Counted from the stretch's first letter, positions 1 through 5,763 are shown. The stretch is DNA of 6,416 bases from Phycisphaerales bacterium (GCA_029243925.1 JAQWRC010000254.1:1-6416); one strand, 5' to 3'. The notes: generated by a model from the letters alone, not told the origin. Numbers and translations: made by a program.

Positions 1-243
1 TGCTGGTACCGCTTCATCGACCAGCCTGTGTTCCAACAGTTCGACTGGTCGCAGGAGACACGCGACGACCTGCAATCGCTGATCGTCAAGATGCACACCG
101 CCTGGTCGATCGACGACACCTACCTGCCTGGCAGCGACGGCACGCTTGCGAGTTTCGACCCCGCCCTCTTCGTCACGCCACCCAAGGGCATGGAACACGG
201 CTACGTACCAATCGTGATCTGGCAAGGCATCGCGGCGGAGTGA
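1..243 (+). CDS. C-terminal fragment of an unrecognised protein (5' end outside window)
   Basis: The frame is open from the first base (Cys-Trp-Tyr-Arg-Phe-Ile) to the TGA at 241-243, giving the last 80 residues of a longer protein. A GTG at 28 lies inside this frame, but nothing like a ribosome binding site precedes it, so the gene more likely begins upstream of the window. The visible part is acidic and rich in aromatic residues (FDWSQETRDDL, MHTAWSIDD, ALFVTPPKG, YVPIVIWQ). It has no transmembrane segment and lacks the dockerin-like tail of the secreted proteins downstream. The balanced composition and third-position GC bias support real coding. I do not recognise the family and assign no function. 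It points the same way as the next gene but is 126 bases from that gene's chosen start, and the next gene has its own candidate promoter, so co-transcription is unlikely. Confidence 0.7.
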   Translation, partial: CWYRFIDQPVFQQFDWSQETRDDLQSLIVKMHTAWSIDDTYLPGSDGTLASFDPALFVTPPKGMEHGYVPIVIWQGIAAE

Positions 244-266
244 CCGGCATCCTCACACGACAGCAC

Positions 267-285
267 CCCTGAAACGTTCACAGGG
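267..285 (+). terminator. weak hairpin downstream of the first gene
   Basis: CCCTG (267-271) can pair with CAGGG (281-285) around a 9-base loop. It lies 24 bases after the stop of the upstream gene and before the next candidate promoter. The stem is only 5 bp and no T-run follows directly, so this is at best a poor intrinsic terminator and may be chance. Confidence 0.2.
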
Positions 286-314
286 ACACCCTCAGGCAAT
301 TTCGTGTTTCCTCC

Positions 315-343
315 TTGCTTGAATACCACGCACCAAGTCCAAT
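315..343 (+). promoter_or_regulatory. candidate promoter for the beta-propeller/dockerin gene
   Basis: TTGCTT (315-320) is followed after exactly 17 bases by TCCAAT (338-343), matching the sigma-70 TTGACA/TATAAT pattern moderately (4 of 6 in each box). Transcription would begin near 350, just ahead of the ribosome binding site AGGGGAG (357-363). The strongest support is that the same arrangement, extended to TCCAATGGA, occurs before the beta-helix gene (3461-3492) at nearly the same distance from its start codon. The call rests on spacing and this internal comparison only. Confidence 0.45.
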
Positions 344-369
344 GGAAGACTGACTCAGGGGAGTACGTC

Positions 370-1854
370 ATGCGCCATCTCATCACAGCCACATGCGTTC
401 TCTGCATAGCCGGTACCACCACCGCGCAGTGGTCGGATGATCCGTCGGCGAACATGCTTGTTCCCGGTGGCGGATCTTCACCAGCCGTGACGCACTCTGC
501 TCCGGATGGAAACGGCGGCTGCTGGGTCACCTGGTACGACGCGTCCAGCGGCTACGACGTTCTGCTGCAACACATCGATGCCGACGGCATCACGCAATTC
601 GACCAGCCTATTCTCGTCGGCGACCAATCACTGAGCTGGGTGCAGGACTTTGAACTGATCACCGATACCTTCGGCCGTGCCGTGGTCGCATGGCCCGGTG
701 ACACCAAGATCGAAATCGCCTGCGTCAACCTGGACGGATCCATTGCCTGGACCAACGAGTTCGGTGCCAACGGCGCCTTTCTCGGTCAGGCACAACTCGC
801 CGCCCTTCCCGCGGGATTCATCGCCCTGGCCTGGGCCGAAGACGATCAAAGCGTCATCCAACGCATCGCACTCGATGGCGCCGCATACGGATCACCAGTG
901 ACCATCAATATCGGCGGCACCCTCATACCATCCGATCTGAAATCAACCGGCAACGGCACGTTCATCGCATCGTTCGTCCACTACGAAGCGTTCAGCGGAC
1001 CCAAGCGACTGAAGGCCCAGAAGTACAGCAGCAGCATGGCCGGGATCTGGGGGCTGAACCCCATCGACGTCTTCACCAGCGGCTCACTGCAGTTCGGCAA
1101 CTATCCGGAGTTCATCGCCGATACCAATGGTGGTGGCGTGTTCTGCTGGTATGAAACATCGCCGCTGATGACTCGACTGCAATGGATCGACGCCGATGGC
1201 AACCGACTCATGGGCACCAACGGCATGACCACCACCACCGAAAACTCGATGGTGCACGTGAACCCGCACGCCTGCATCGATCCCACCTCCGGTGACGCGA
1301 CTGTCTTCTGGGTACGAAAAAACAGTTCACAGAGCAGTTCGGGTATTCAAGCCAATCGGATCAGCAGCGATGGCACGCGAGTCTGGGGCGCAACTGGAAT
1401 ACAGCTCGCCCCCGTCTCCAGCGGAACAAGCCTCCTTGATCTGCATGCCGTGCAGGTCGGCGCGCTTGCAACCGGCTCATGGATCAAGAGCCCGACACTG
1501 GGCTCGGAACAGGTTCAGGCGGCCGCCGTGCACGACGATGGCAGCCTGGCATGGGGCATCACACCCGTGGTCGCATCAAACGCAGCAAGCGACAAGACCG
1601 ACATGACCTCATGCCCCGGCGACCAGATGCTGATCACGTGCTGGGTCGATGATCGCGCCGGAGCCGACGGGCTCTACGCACAGAACATCAACGAGAATGG
1701 CACCCTCGGTATCGTTGAAAGCTGTCTCGGCGACATGAATGAGGACGGGCAGGTCGGCGTAGACGATCTCCTGCTGGTCATCGGCGACTGGGGGAACCCA
1801 TATACGGTTGATGACCTGCTCATCGTCATCGGTGCTTGGGGCACCTGCCCGTAA
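370..1854 (+). CDS. secreted beta-propeller-like repeat protein with dockerin-like C-terminal module
   Basis: This is a 494-residue exported protein. The start at ATG 370 is chosen over an in-frame GTG at 304 because AGGGGAG (357-363) sits 6 bases upstream and translation then opens with a good signal peptide, MRHLITATCVLCIAGTTTA (residues 1-19, cleavage before Gln20). Residues about 45-445 hold roughly eight degenerate repeats of the form 'xVxWxD.......QxIDxDG', for example near 50-73, 102-124, 150-171, 254-277, 310-335, 364-395 and 418-445. Such repeats are typical of beta-propeller surface proteins; no catalytic residues are apparent, so a binding or structural role is inferred. Residues 452-494 form a dockerin-like tail: a calcium loop with D455, N457, D459 and D466, helix DLLLVI, then a second DDLLIVI helix lacking its loop, bracketed by C452 and C493. 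The gene has its own candidate promoter and terminator, so it is probably monocistronic. Its ligand is unknown. Confidence 0.85.
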   Translation: MRHLITATCVLCIAGTTTAQWSDDPSANMLVPGGGSSPAVTHSAPDGNGGCWVTWYDASSGYDVLLQHIDADGITQFDQPILVGDQSLSWVQDFELITDTFGRAVVAWPGDTKIEIACVNLDGSIAWTNEFGANGAFLGQAQLAALPAGFIALAWAEDDQSVIQRIALDGAAYGSPVTINIGGTLIPSDLKSTGNGTFIASFVHYEAFSGPKRLKAQKYSSSMAGIWGLNPIDVFTSGSLQFGNYPEFIADTNGGGVFCWYETSPLMTRLQWIDADGNRLMGTNGMTTTTENSMVHVNPHACIDPTSGDATVFWVRKNSSQSSSGIQANRISSDGTRVWGATGIQLAPVSSGTSLLDLHAVQVGALATGSWIKSPTLGSEQVQAAAVHDDGSLAWGITPVVASNAASDKTDMTSCPGDQMLITCWVDDRAGADGLYAQNINENGTLGIVESCLGDMNEDGQVGVDDLLLVIGDWGNPYTVDDLLIVIGAWGTCP

Positions 1855-1880
1855 CGCATCTATATATAGAGTGACCCACC

Positions 1881-1911
1881 CAGCCCCCCTGATTCGTTTC
1901 GGGGGCTGTTT
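1881..1911 (+). terminator. intrinsic terminator between convergent genes
   Basis: CAGCCCCC (1881-1888) pairs perfectly with GGGGGCTG (1901-1908) around a 12-base loop, and TTT follows at 1909-1911. It lies 26 bases after the stop of the propeller/dockerin gene and 2 bases beyond the end of the convergent protease gene. The T-run favours termination of the plus-strand transcript. The stem would also form in the minus-strand transcript, but no T-run follows on that side. A 12-bp AT-rich palindrome (TCTATATATAGA, 1859-1870) lies between the stop codon and the stem. Confidence 0.75.
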
Positions 1912-1913
1912 CA

Positions 1914-2756
1914 TCACGTGGCAAGACGGCGGCGAATCGCGAGGGTGGCCAGTACGAGGAATGGGGCCAAGGCCATGAAGGCCGACATCTGCTCTGCATT
2001 GACCTCGAATAATGAAAGCGGAACGTCCACGAGACCGTGAAGTCCGATGGCCACGAAGATGTTCCTGGACAACAGGAAGATCCCCGCAAACGCAAGCCCA
2101 CCGGCAAGTCTGGCGACTTGCATTCCAATGACCTGCTGCACCGACCGATCATTCGCAATGTCATGTGGCAGGTGCGACAACGCGAACAGGATTGCAACCA
2201 CAATGATCGCCCAACCGATCGCCTTGCTGAACGACCACTTCATCCCGTGCACCAGCACCAACACCAGCTGAGAAATCATGAACGCACGCCAAAACACTTC
2301 CTCAATCAAGGAATTCCCTAGCAGCTGCCCAGTCACAAGATTGCTGATATTTCGAATGCCCATGCGCTGCCAGTCAGGATCAAGCGAAACCTCGCCAAGA
2401 TGGACCAGCAGAAAGAACAACTGGGCAACGATCCATGTGCCGCAGACCCACGCAAGAGCGGAGAGCAACTTCTGGAAGCTGAACCCAAGATCATTCCAAC
2501 GAAGTCGACCGACCAGCACTAGCAACGAACCCACGACGATGATGAACGGGATGGCGTTCAGAAACGTCTTCGAGACCACGTACCCGGTCGCAGCCGGAAG
2601 CGATGGCAGAAGTTGCGAAGGCGTCGCAACAATGTTCACCAGATACGCCATCGCCATGTACACGACGATCGCCAACACAATAAACCATACCGGCGCAGGA
2701 CGGACGGACTGGATCCACCCCCGGATGCCTGGTTGTATCGATTTCTCCTGAGCCAT
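1914..2756 (-). CDS. CPBP-family intramembrane metalloprotease (Abi/CAAX protease-like)
   Basis: This 280-residue integral membrane protein has hydrophobic segments near residues 22-43, 67-83, 97-119, 140-168, 178-194, 213-229 and 256-273. It carries the three CPBP/Abi (Rce1-like) motifs in order: EExxxR as E152-E153...R157 (IEEVFWRAF), FxxxH as F191-H195 (FALSH), and HxxxD as H240...D244. In this family these residues activate water and bind metal for cleavage within the membrane, so the protein should be catalytically competent. The ATG at 2756 is supported by AGGAT (2768-2764 on the minus strand) 7 bases upstream. Length is normal for the family. Substrates cannot be inferred: bacterial members act in bacteriocin immunity, peptide maturation or signalling, and many are uncharacterised. 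It is convergent with the propeller gene and divergent from the methyltransferase. Its placement among dockerin-tailed genes is no evidence that it processes them, since those tails have no membrane helix. Confidence 0.88.
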   Translation of the reverse strand: MAQEKSIQPGIRGWIQSVRPAPVWFIVLAIVVYMAMAYLVNIVATPSQLLPSLPAATGYVVSKTFLNAIPFIIVVGSLLVLVGRLRWNDLGFSFQKLLSALAWVCGTWIVAQLFFLLVHLGEVSLDPDWQRMGIRNISNLVTGQLLGNSLIEEVFWRAFMISQLVLVLVHGMKWSFSKAIGWAIIVVAILFALSHLPHDIANDRSVQQVIGMQVARLAGGLAFAGIFLLSRNIFVAIGLHGLVDVPLSLFEVNAEQMSAFMALAPFLVLATLAIRRRLAT

Positions 2757-2802
2757 CGATCACATCCTATCATTGAGCCCTCAACATCAAGGACCACGAC
2801 CC
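2757..2802. promoter_or_regulatory. divergent intergenic region, protease / methyltransferase
   Basis: Only 46 bases separate the two divergent start codons, so both promoters must be packed here or run into the opposing coding sequences. A possible plus-strand -10 box, TATCAT (2768-2773, 5 of 6 to TATAAT), lies 35 bases before the methyltransferase ATG, but no convincing -35 box is at the right distance. It overlaps the protease ribosome binding site on the other strand. No convincing minus-strand promoter was seen. Confidence 0.3.
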
Positions 2803-3417
2803 ATGGCACTTCCTTCGAAGCCAATTGACACGACGCTCGACTACTACGACCGCAATGCCGATGCATTCACCGCCCGGACGATCAACGACGATCTGGCCGC
2901 GGAATACGATGCGTTCCTCAAACACCTCACCCCCAGTGCCCACATCCTCGATGCCGGCTGCGGCTCCGGTCGAGATGCACGTCGCTTTCTCGACATGGGC
3001 TATCAGGTCACCGCCTTTGACGGATCCATCGAAATGGCCACACGAGCCACCGAGCACACCGGGCTGCCCGTCGCCCACCTCCGATTCGAGGACATCGCAT
3101 ACGACGCCGAGTTCGACGGCATCTGGGCCTGCGCCACCTTGCTGCACATCGCCCGCTCCACATTGCCGCAGACCATCACACGCCTCGCCCGAGGACTGAA
3201 ACCCGATGGAACGCTGTACATGTCGATGAAGCACGGCAATGACGAGCAATGCATCGAAGGTCGGCACTTCACGTTCGTCGATGAAGCTTCAATGCAGACA
3301 CTGCTCGACGCGTGTCCTGAACTCACGCCGTTGCGGATCTGGTCATCCACCGAGCACTATGACGACGGCTCCAGCCAGGTCTGGGTGCACGGACTGGCTC
3401 GCCGCACAACCGCCTGA
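2803..3417 (+). CDS. class I SAM-dependent methyltransferase
   Basis: This is a 204-residue cytoplasmic protein with no signal peptide or membrane segment. ATG 2803 is preferred to an in-frame TTG at 2773 because AAGGA (2789-2793) lies 9 bases upstream, and because the family's usual N-terminus, Asp-Tyr-Tyr-Asp-Arg-Asn-Ala (residues 13-19), follows directly. The glycine-rich SAM-binding motif I is ILDAGCGSG (48-56), followed by RDARRF. The acidic residue ending strand beta-2 is D73 (VTAFD), motif II/III material is FEDIAYDAEFDGIWACATLLHI (split here as FEDIAY 95-100 and FDGIWACATLLHI 104-116), and LKPDGTLYMSMK (132-143) is the usual post-motif strand. This supports transfer of a methyl group from SAM. 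The acceptor is not identifiable: small standalone methyltransferases of this type, some resembling TehB, are annotated on many substrates. It runs divergently from the protease gene and ends 100 bases before the beta-helix gene, which has its own candidate promoter. Confidence 0.88.
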   Translation: MALPSKPIDTTLDYYDRNADAFTARTINDDLAAEYDAFLKHLTPSAHILDAGCGSGRDARRFLDMGYQVTAFDGSIEMATRATEHTGLPVAHLRFEDIAYDAEFDGIWACATLLHIARSTLPQTITRLARGLKPDGTLYMSMKHGNDEQCIEGRHFTFVDEASMQTLLDACPELTPLRIWSSTEHYDDGSSQVWVHGLARRTTA

Positions 3418-3460
3418 GAGTGTCCAAACCACGCCTTTACGCCACTCATGCAGGTTTTTC

Positions 3461-3489
3461 TTGCATCCATGACGTGGCAGCGTTCCAAT
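3461..3489 (+). promoter_or_regulatory. candidate promoter for the beta-helix/dockerin gene
   Basis: TTGCAT (3461-3466), a 17-base spacer, and TCCAAT (3484-3489, continuing GGA) form a -35/-10 pair whose layout matches the element at 315-343. TCCAATGGA begins 34 bases before the start codon here and 32 bases before it there. The -35 box also forms the right arm of a 7-bp imperfect inverted repeat (ATGCAGG at 3448-3454 with CTTGCAT at 3460-3466, one G-T pair, TTTTT loop). That repeat could be an operator or part of a terminator for the methyltransferase gene. Confidence 0.45.
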
Positions 3490-3517
3490 GGAGCAACCAC
3501 GAAAGAGGGAGAACACC

Positions 3518-4909
3518 ATGCGCCAATTCATCATCGCCGCCACACTTGCTGTGAGCAGCTCCAGCTTCGGCGCCACCTTGGAAGTCTGCGCAAGCGGATG
3601 CGCCTATACGTCCATCCAGAATGCAATCGACGATGCAAGCACCGGTGATGTGGTCTTCATCTATCCCGGGGTCTACTACGAACAGATCAACTTCGATGGC
3701 AAGGCGATCACCGTCTCCGGAAGTGGCGCCGATGTCACAACCATCGATGGATATGGATCAACCGGCTCGGTCGTGACCTTTGCCCAGGGCGAAGGAGTCG
3801 CCAGCGTCCTGGAAAATGTCCACATCACCAATGGAAGCGGCACCATTTTTCCCGATCCGATCTTCGGCGACCTCCCGTGCGGTGGCGGCATCTTCCTGAT
3901 GGGCTCATCGCCCGTCATCCATGCATGTCGACTGACCAACAACATCTGCTGGGGTGGCGCAGGCATGTTCAACTTCATGTCCAGCCCGGACGTCGAGCAG
4001 TGCACCTTCAGCAACAACATCGCCGAAGGCCATGGCGGCGGATCCTACAACCTGAATTACTCGAGCCCGAACTTCACCGAGTGCACCTTTGAAGGCAACG
4101 ATGCGTCCTGGGGCGGTGGCATCACGAATACCGTTGACTGTGAGCCGAAGTTCACCAACTGCATGTTCACCGACAATACGGTCTTCAACGTCGGCGGCGG
4201 CATGTTCAATCGATCTCGCAGCAGTCCGACCGTCGTCGGCTGCTCGTTCATAGACAACCTGCAGACAGGAAACCCTATCGGCAGTGGCGCAGGCATGTGC
4301 ACCTACGGAAGCGGCAACGGTGGTGGACCCTGCTATCCGATACTCACCAACTGCCATTTCGAAGGCAACTCCGTCACTGGCGACGGGGCCGGCATGGCCA
4401 ATGCCTACGACGCACACCCCACCGTCACCGACTGCACCTTCGTGGACAACCACGCCGGACGAAACGGCGGCGGCATGGCCTGCATGGGCAACGCTGATCC
4501 CTACGTCCCGGCCAACGCCATCGTCACCAACTGCACATTCATCGACAACAGTACCGACCAGTATGGCGGCGGCTTCCACTCGCGCAGCAGCACGCCCACC
4601 GTACGCAACTGCCACATCGAAGCCAACAACGCCGGACTCGGAGGCGGCGGCGCCGGCTTTGAAAACAGTGATCTGGCCGAGCTTGCCACGACAACACTCT
4701 GCGGCAACAGCCCGGACAACCTCTTTGGCATCTACTTCGATGGCGGTGGCAACAGTGATGATGCCGAATGCCTGAGCTGCGATGGTGACCTGAACGGCGA
4801 CGAACTGGTCAACGTCAACGACCTGCTGCTGGTCATCGGGGGCTGGGGCAATCCCTACACGGTCGACGACCTCCTGCTGGTCATCGCCAATTGGGGATCC
4901 TGTAACTAA
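3518..4909 (+). CDS. secreted right-handed parallel beta-helix protein with dockerin-like C-terminal module
   Basis: This is a 463-residue exported protein. ATG 3518 is chosen over ATG 3488 because GAGGGA (3505-3510) lies 7 bases upstream and the protein then begins with a signal peptide, MRQFIIAATLAVSSSSFGA (1-19). Residues 30-70 (IQNAIDDASTGDVVFIYPG, then GKAITVSG) are the usual entry to pectate-lyase-like beta-helices. Residues about 120-400 are helix coils of roughly 25-27 residues with the pattern 'GGGM.N..SSPTV.NCTF.DN.A'. Nine coils carry Cys at the same place (C137, C162, C189, C215, C242, C279, C306, C339, C365). No pectate lyase calcium or catalytic residues are recognisable, so carbohydrate binding, degradation or a surface structural role are all open. 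Residues 421-463 are the dockerin-like tail, with calcium loop D423, N425, D427 and D435, and bracketing C421 and C462. The dioxygenase gene follows after 83 bases with no obvious promoter, so the two may form an operon. Confidence 0.87.
   Translation: MRQFIIAATLAVSSSSFGATLEVCASGCAYTSIQNAIDDASTGDVVFIYPGVYYEQINFDGKAITVSGSGADVTTIDGYGSTGSVVTFAQGEGVASVLENVHITNGSGTIFPDPIFGDLPCGGGIFLMGSSPVIHACRLTNNICWGGAGMFNFMSSPDVEQCTFSNNIAEGHGGGSYNLNYSSPNFTECTFEGNDASWGGGITNTVDCEPKFTNCMFTDNTVFNVGGGMFNRSRSSPTVVGCSFIDNLQTGNPIGSGAGMCTYGSGNGGGPCYPILTNCHFEGNSVTGDGAGMANAYDAHPTVTDCTFVDNHAGRNGGGMACMGNADPYVPANAIVTNCTFIDNSTDQYGGGFHSRSSTPTVRNCHIEANNAGLGGGGAGFENSDLAELATTTLCGNSPDNLFGIYFDGGGNSDDAECLSCDGDLNGDELVNVNDLLLVIGGWGNPYTVDDLLLVIANWGSCN
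4808..4903 (+). repeat. 96-bp dockerin-tail block, copy 1 (beta-helix gene)
   Basis: This block encodes VNVNDLLLVIGGWG, NPYTVDDLLLVI and ANWGSC at the end of the beta-helix protein. It matches 5605-5700 at 92 of 96 bases by direct comparison, with all four differences at synonymous third positions. The equivalent block in the propeller gene (1753-1848) matches at only about 71 of 96. Identity falls abruptly on the 5' side (about 17 of 30 in the preceding calcium-loop codons) and stops after the final Cys codon. Confidence 0.85.
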
Positions 4910-4932
4910 ATTCACCACACTATTCACGTCAC

Positions 4933-4977
4933 GTTCGCTCAGCGAACCATGAGTAACCCGATTCATGTTTGATCGGG
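4933..4977 (+). other. two hairpins in the beta-helix/dioxygenase gap
   Basis: GTTCGC (4933-4938) pairs with GCGAAC (4942-4947) around a 3-base loop, and CCCGAT (4957-4962) pairs with ATCGGG (4972-4977) around a 9-base loop. Neither is followed by a T-run, so strong intrinsic termination is unlikely. The second ends immediately before an ATG at 4978 and 2 bases before the GGAG (4980-4983) that serves ATG 4993, so it could stabilise the processed message or affect translation of the dioxygenase. Chance is not excluded. Confidence 0.35.
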
Positions 4978-4992
4978 ATGGAGACGAGAGAT

Positions 4993-5706
4993 ATGCGTAC
5001 ACGAAATGTGATCACTCCATTGGCTGTTACGGCATGTGCATTCATGCTCACGACACTGCACGCCGACGGTTCCGTCACATCCCTTGGCGAAACCTGCGAA
5101 CCGACACGACCCGATGTGGAAGGCCCGTACTGGCTCGAAGGATCACCCGAGCGGAGCAACCTTCGCATCGACGGTGACGGGCCATTGCTTGATCTCCATG
5201 GCAGCGTCGTCAACCGGGACTGCCAGCCCATCGCAGACGCCTGGATCGACATCTGGCAGGCCGACAGCGACGGCGAGTATGACAAGGGTGGCTGGAACTA
5301 CCGGGGACACTTCTACTCCGACGAAAACGCCATGTGGCATCTTGAGACAGTCGTGCCCGGACTCTATCCCGGACGTACTGCTCATATACATGTCAAAGTC
5401 GAAGGCGCCAGTGGCATCATCCTGACCACACAACTCTACTTCCCCGACCTGCCTGAAAATGAAACTGACTTCTTCTACCACCCCGATCTTGAAGTGACCG
5501 TGCTGGACGTGGACGCCGCTGGAAACATGACGGCCGAGTTTCATTTCGTTCTTGATGAAACCAACCAAGCCCCCTGCCCAGGCGATATGGATGACGACGA
5601 CACTGTCAACGTCAACGACCTACTGCTGGTCATCGGGGGCTGGGGCAATCCCTACACGGTCGACGACCTCCTGCTGGTCATCGCGAATTGGGGCTCCTGC
5701 CTATAA
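4993..5706 (+). CDS. secreted intradiol ring-cleavage dioxygenase with dockerin-like C-terminal module
   Basis: This is a 237-residue protein of the catechol/protocatechuate 3,4-dioxygenase superfamily, whose non-haem Fe(III) enzymes open catechol-type rings between the two hydroxyls. ATG 4993 is preferred (GGAG at 4980-4983, 9 bases upstream; signal peptide MRTRNVITPLAVTACAFML then TTLHA, cleavage near residue 24), though ATG 4978 is possible. The catalytic domain spans about residues 33-187: VEGPYWLEGSPERSNLR (42-58), then AWIDIWQADSDGEY (83-96), YRGHFYSD, and VVPGLYPGRTAHIHVKV (120-136). All four expected iron ligands are present (Y96, Y125, H131, H133), as is the conserved active-site Arg (R128), so activity is likely; the substrate is not predictable. 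Residues 195-237 are the dockerin-like tail, with calcium loop D198, D200, D202 and D209, and cysteines C195 and C236. Secreted intradiol enzymes are known in actinomycetes and fungi; linkage to a docking tail is unusual. It probably shares a transcript with the beta-helix gene 83 bases upstream. Confidence 0.9.
   Translation: MRTRNVITPLAVTACAFMLTTLHADGSVTSLGETCEPTRPDVEGPYWLEGSPERSNLRIDGDGPLLDLHGSVVNRDCQPIADAWIDIWQADSDGEYDKGGWNYRGHFYSDENAMWHLETVVPGLYPGRTAHIHVKVEGASGIILTTQLYFPDLPENETDFFYHPDLEVTVLDVDAAGNMTAEFHFVLDETNQAPCPGDMDDDDTVNVNDLLLVIGGWGNPYTVDDLLLVIANWGSCL
5605..5700 (+). repeat. 96-bp dockerin-tail block, copy 2 (dioxygenase gene)
   Basis: This is the counterpart of 4808-4903, in the same orientation and reading frame. 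The four differences change Leu CTG to CTA, Ala GCC to GCG, Gly GGA to GGC and Cys TGT to TGC. The encoded 32 residues are identical, and the two proteins differ again only at the last residue (Asn in one, Leu here). Confidence 0.85.
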
Positions 5707-5711
5707 AATGG

Positions 5712-5760
5712 GCTTTGGTGCCAAGGCGAACCCCGGAAGAATGCCCGGAAAGGGCAATTT
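5712..5760 (+). terminator. possible terminator region after the dioxygenase gene
   Basis: Two small hairpins follow the stop codon. GCTTTG (5712-5717) pairs with CAAGGC (5722-5727), including one G-T pair. TGCCC (5742-5746) pairs with GGGCA (5752-5756) around GGAAA and is followed by ATTT. Placement suits the end of a transcript, but stems are short and the T-run is weak. Confidence 0.3.
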
Positions 5761-5763
5761 CCA

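Noticed and set aside
201..530. 109-codon minus-strand open frame across the 5' gap and propeller gene start
   Set aside because: It overlaps two better-supported plus-strand genes, a promoter and a ribosome binding site, and has no protein-like features.
1859..1870. 12-bp palindrome TCTATATATAGA as a regulator binding site
   Set aside because: It lies between a stop codon and a terminator at the convergent end of two genes, where no promoter is expected. Simple AT alternation is enough to explain it.
3488..3517. Upstream ATG 3488 for the beta-helix gene
   Set aside because: This ATG overlaps the candidate -10 box and would add a charged stretch (EQPRKREN) before the signal peptide. ATG 3518 has GAGGGA 7 bases upstream.
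3870..4670. Tandem DNA repeat or CRISPR-like array suggested by recurring GGCGGCGG and AACTGCAC(A/C)TTC
   Set aside because: The similarity is at protein level (beta-helix coils of 25-37 residues). The DNA units vary in length and sequence and there are no constant repeats with unique spacers.
4969..4992. Longer start (TTG 4969 or ATG 4978) for the dioxygenase
   Set aside because: Both put extra charged residues before the signal peptide and begin in or at the edge of a hairpin. ATG 4993 has GGAG at a good distance. ATG 4978 cannot be fully excluded.
3905..5002. 365-codon open frame on the minus strand, opposite the beta-helix gene
   Set aside because: It is a by-product of GC-rich codon use in the sense gene. 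The sense frame has a signal peptide, regular repeats and a conserved tail, while the antisense product is low-complexity (Ala/Val/Gly) with no recognisable motif or ribosome binding site.
1849..5703. PEP-CTERM/exosortase or sortase-type sorting signal at the C-termini of the tailed proteins
   Set aside because: The tails end within a residue of Cys and have no transmembrane helix, no Arg-rich cytoplasmic end, and no PEP or LPxTG motif. The amphipathic DLLLVI segments belong to the dockerin-like helices.
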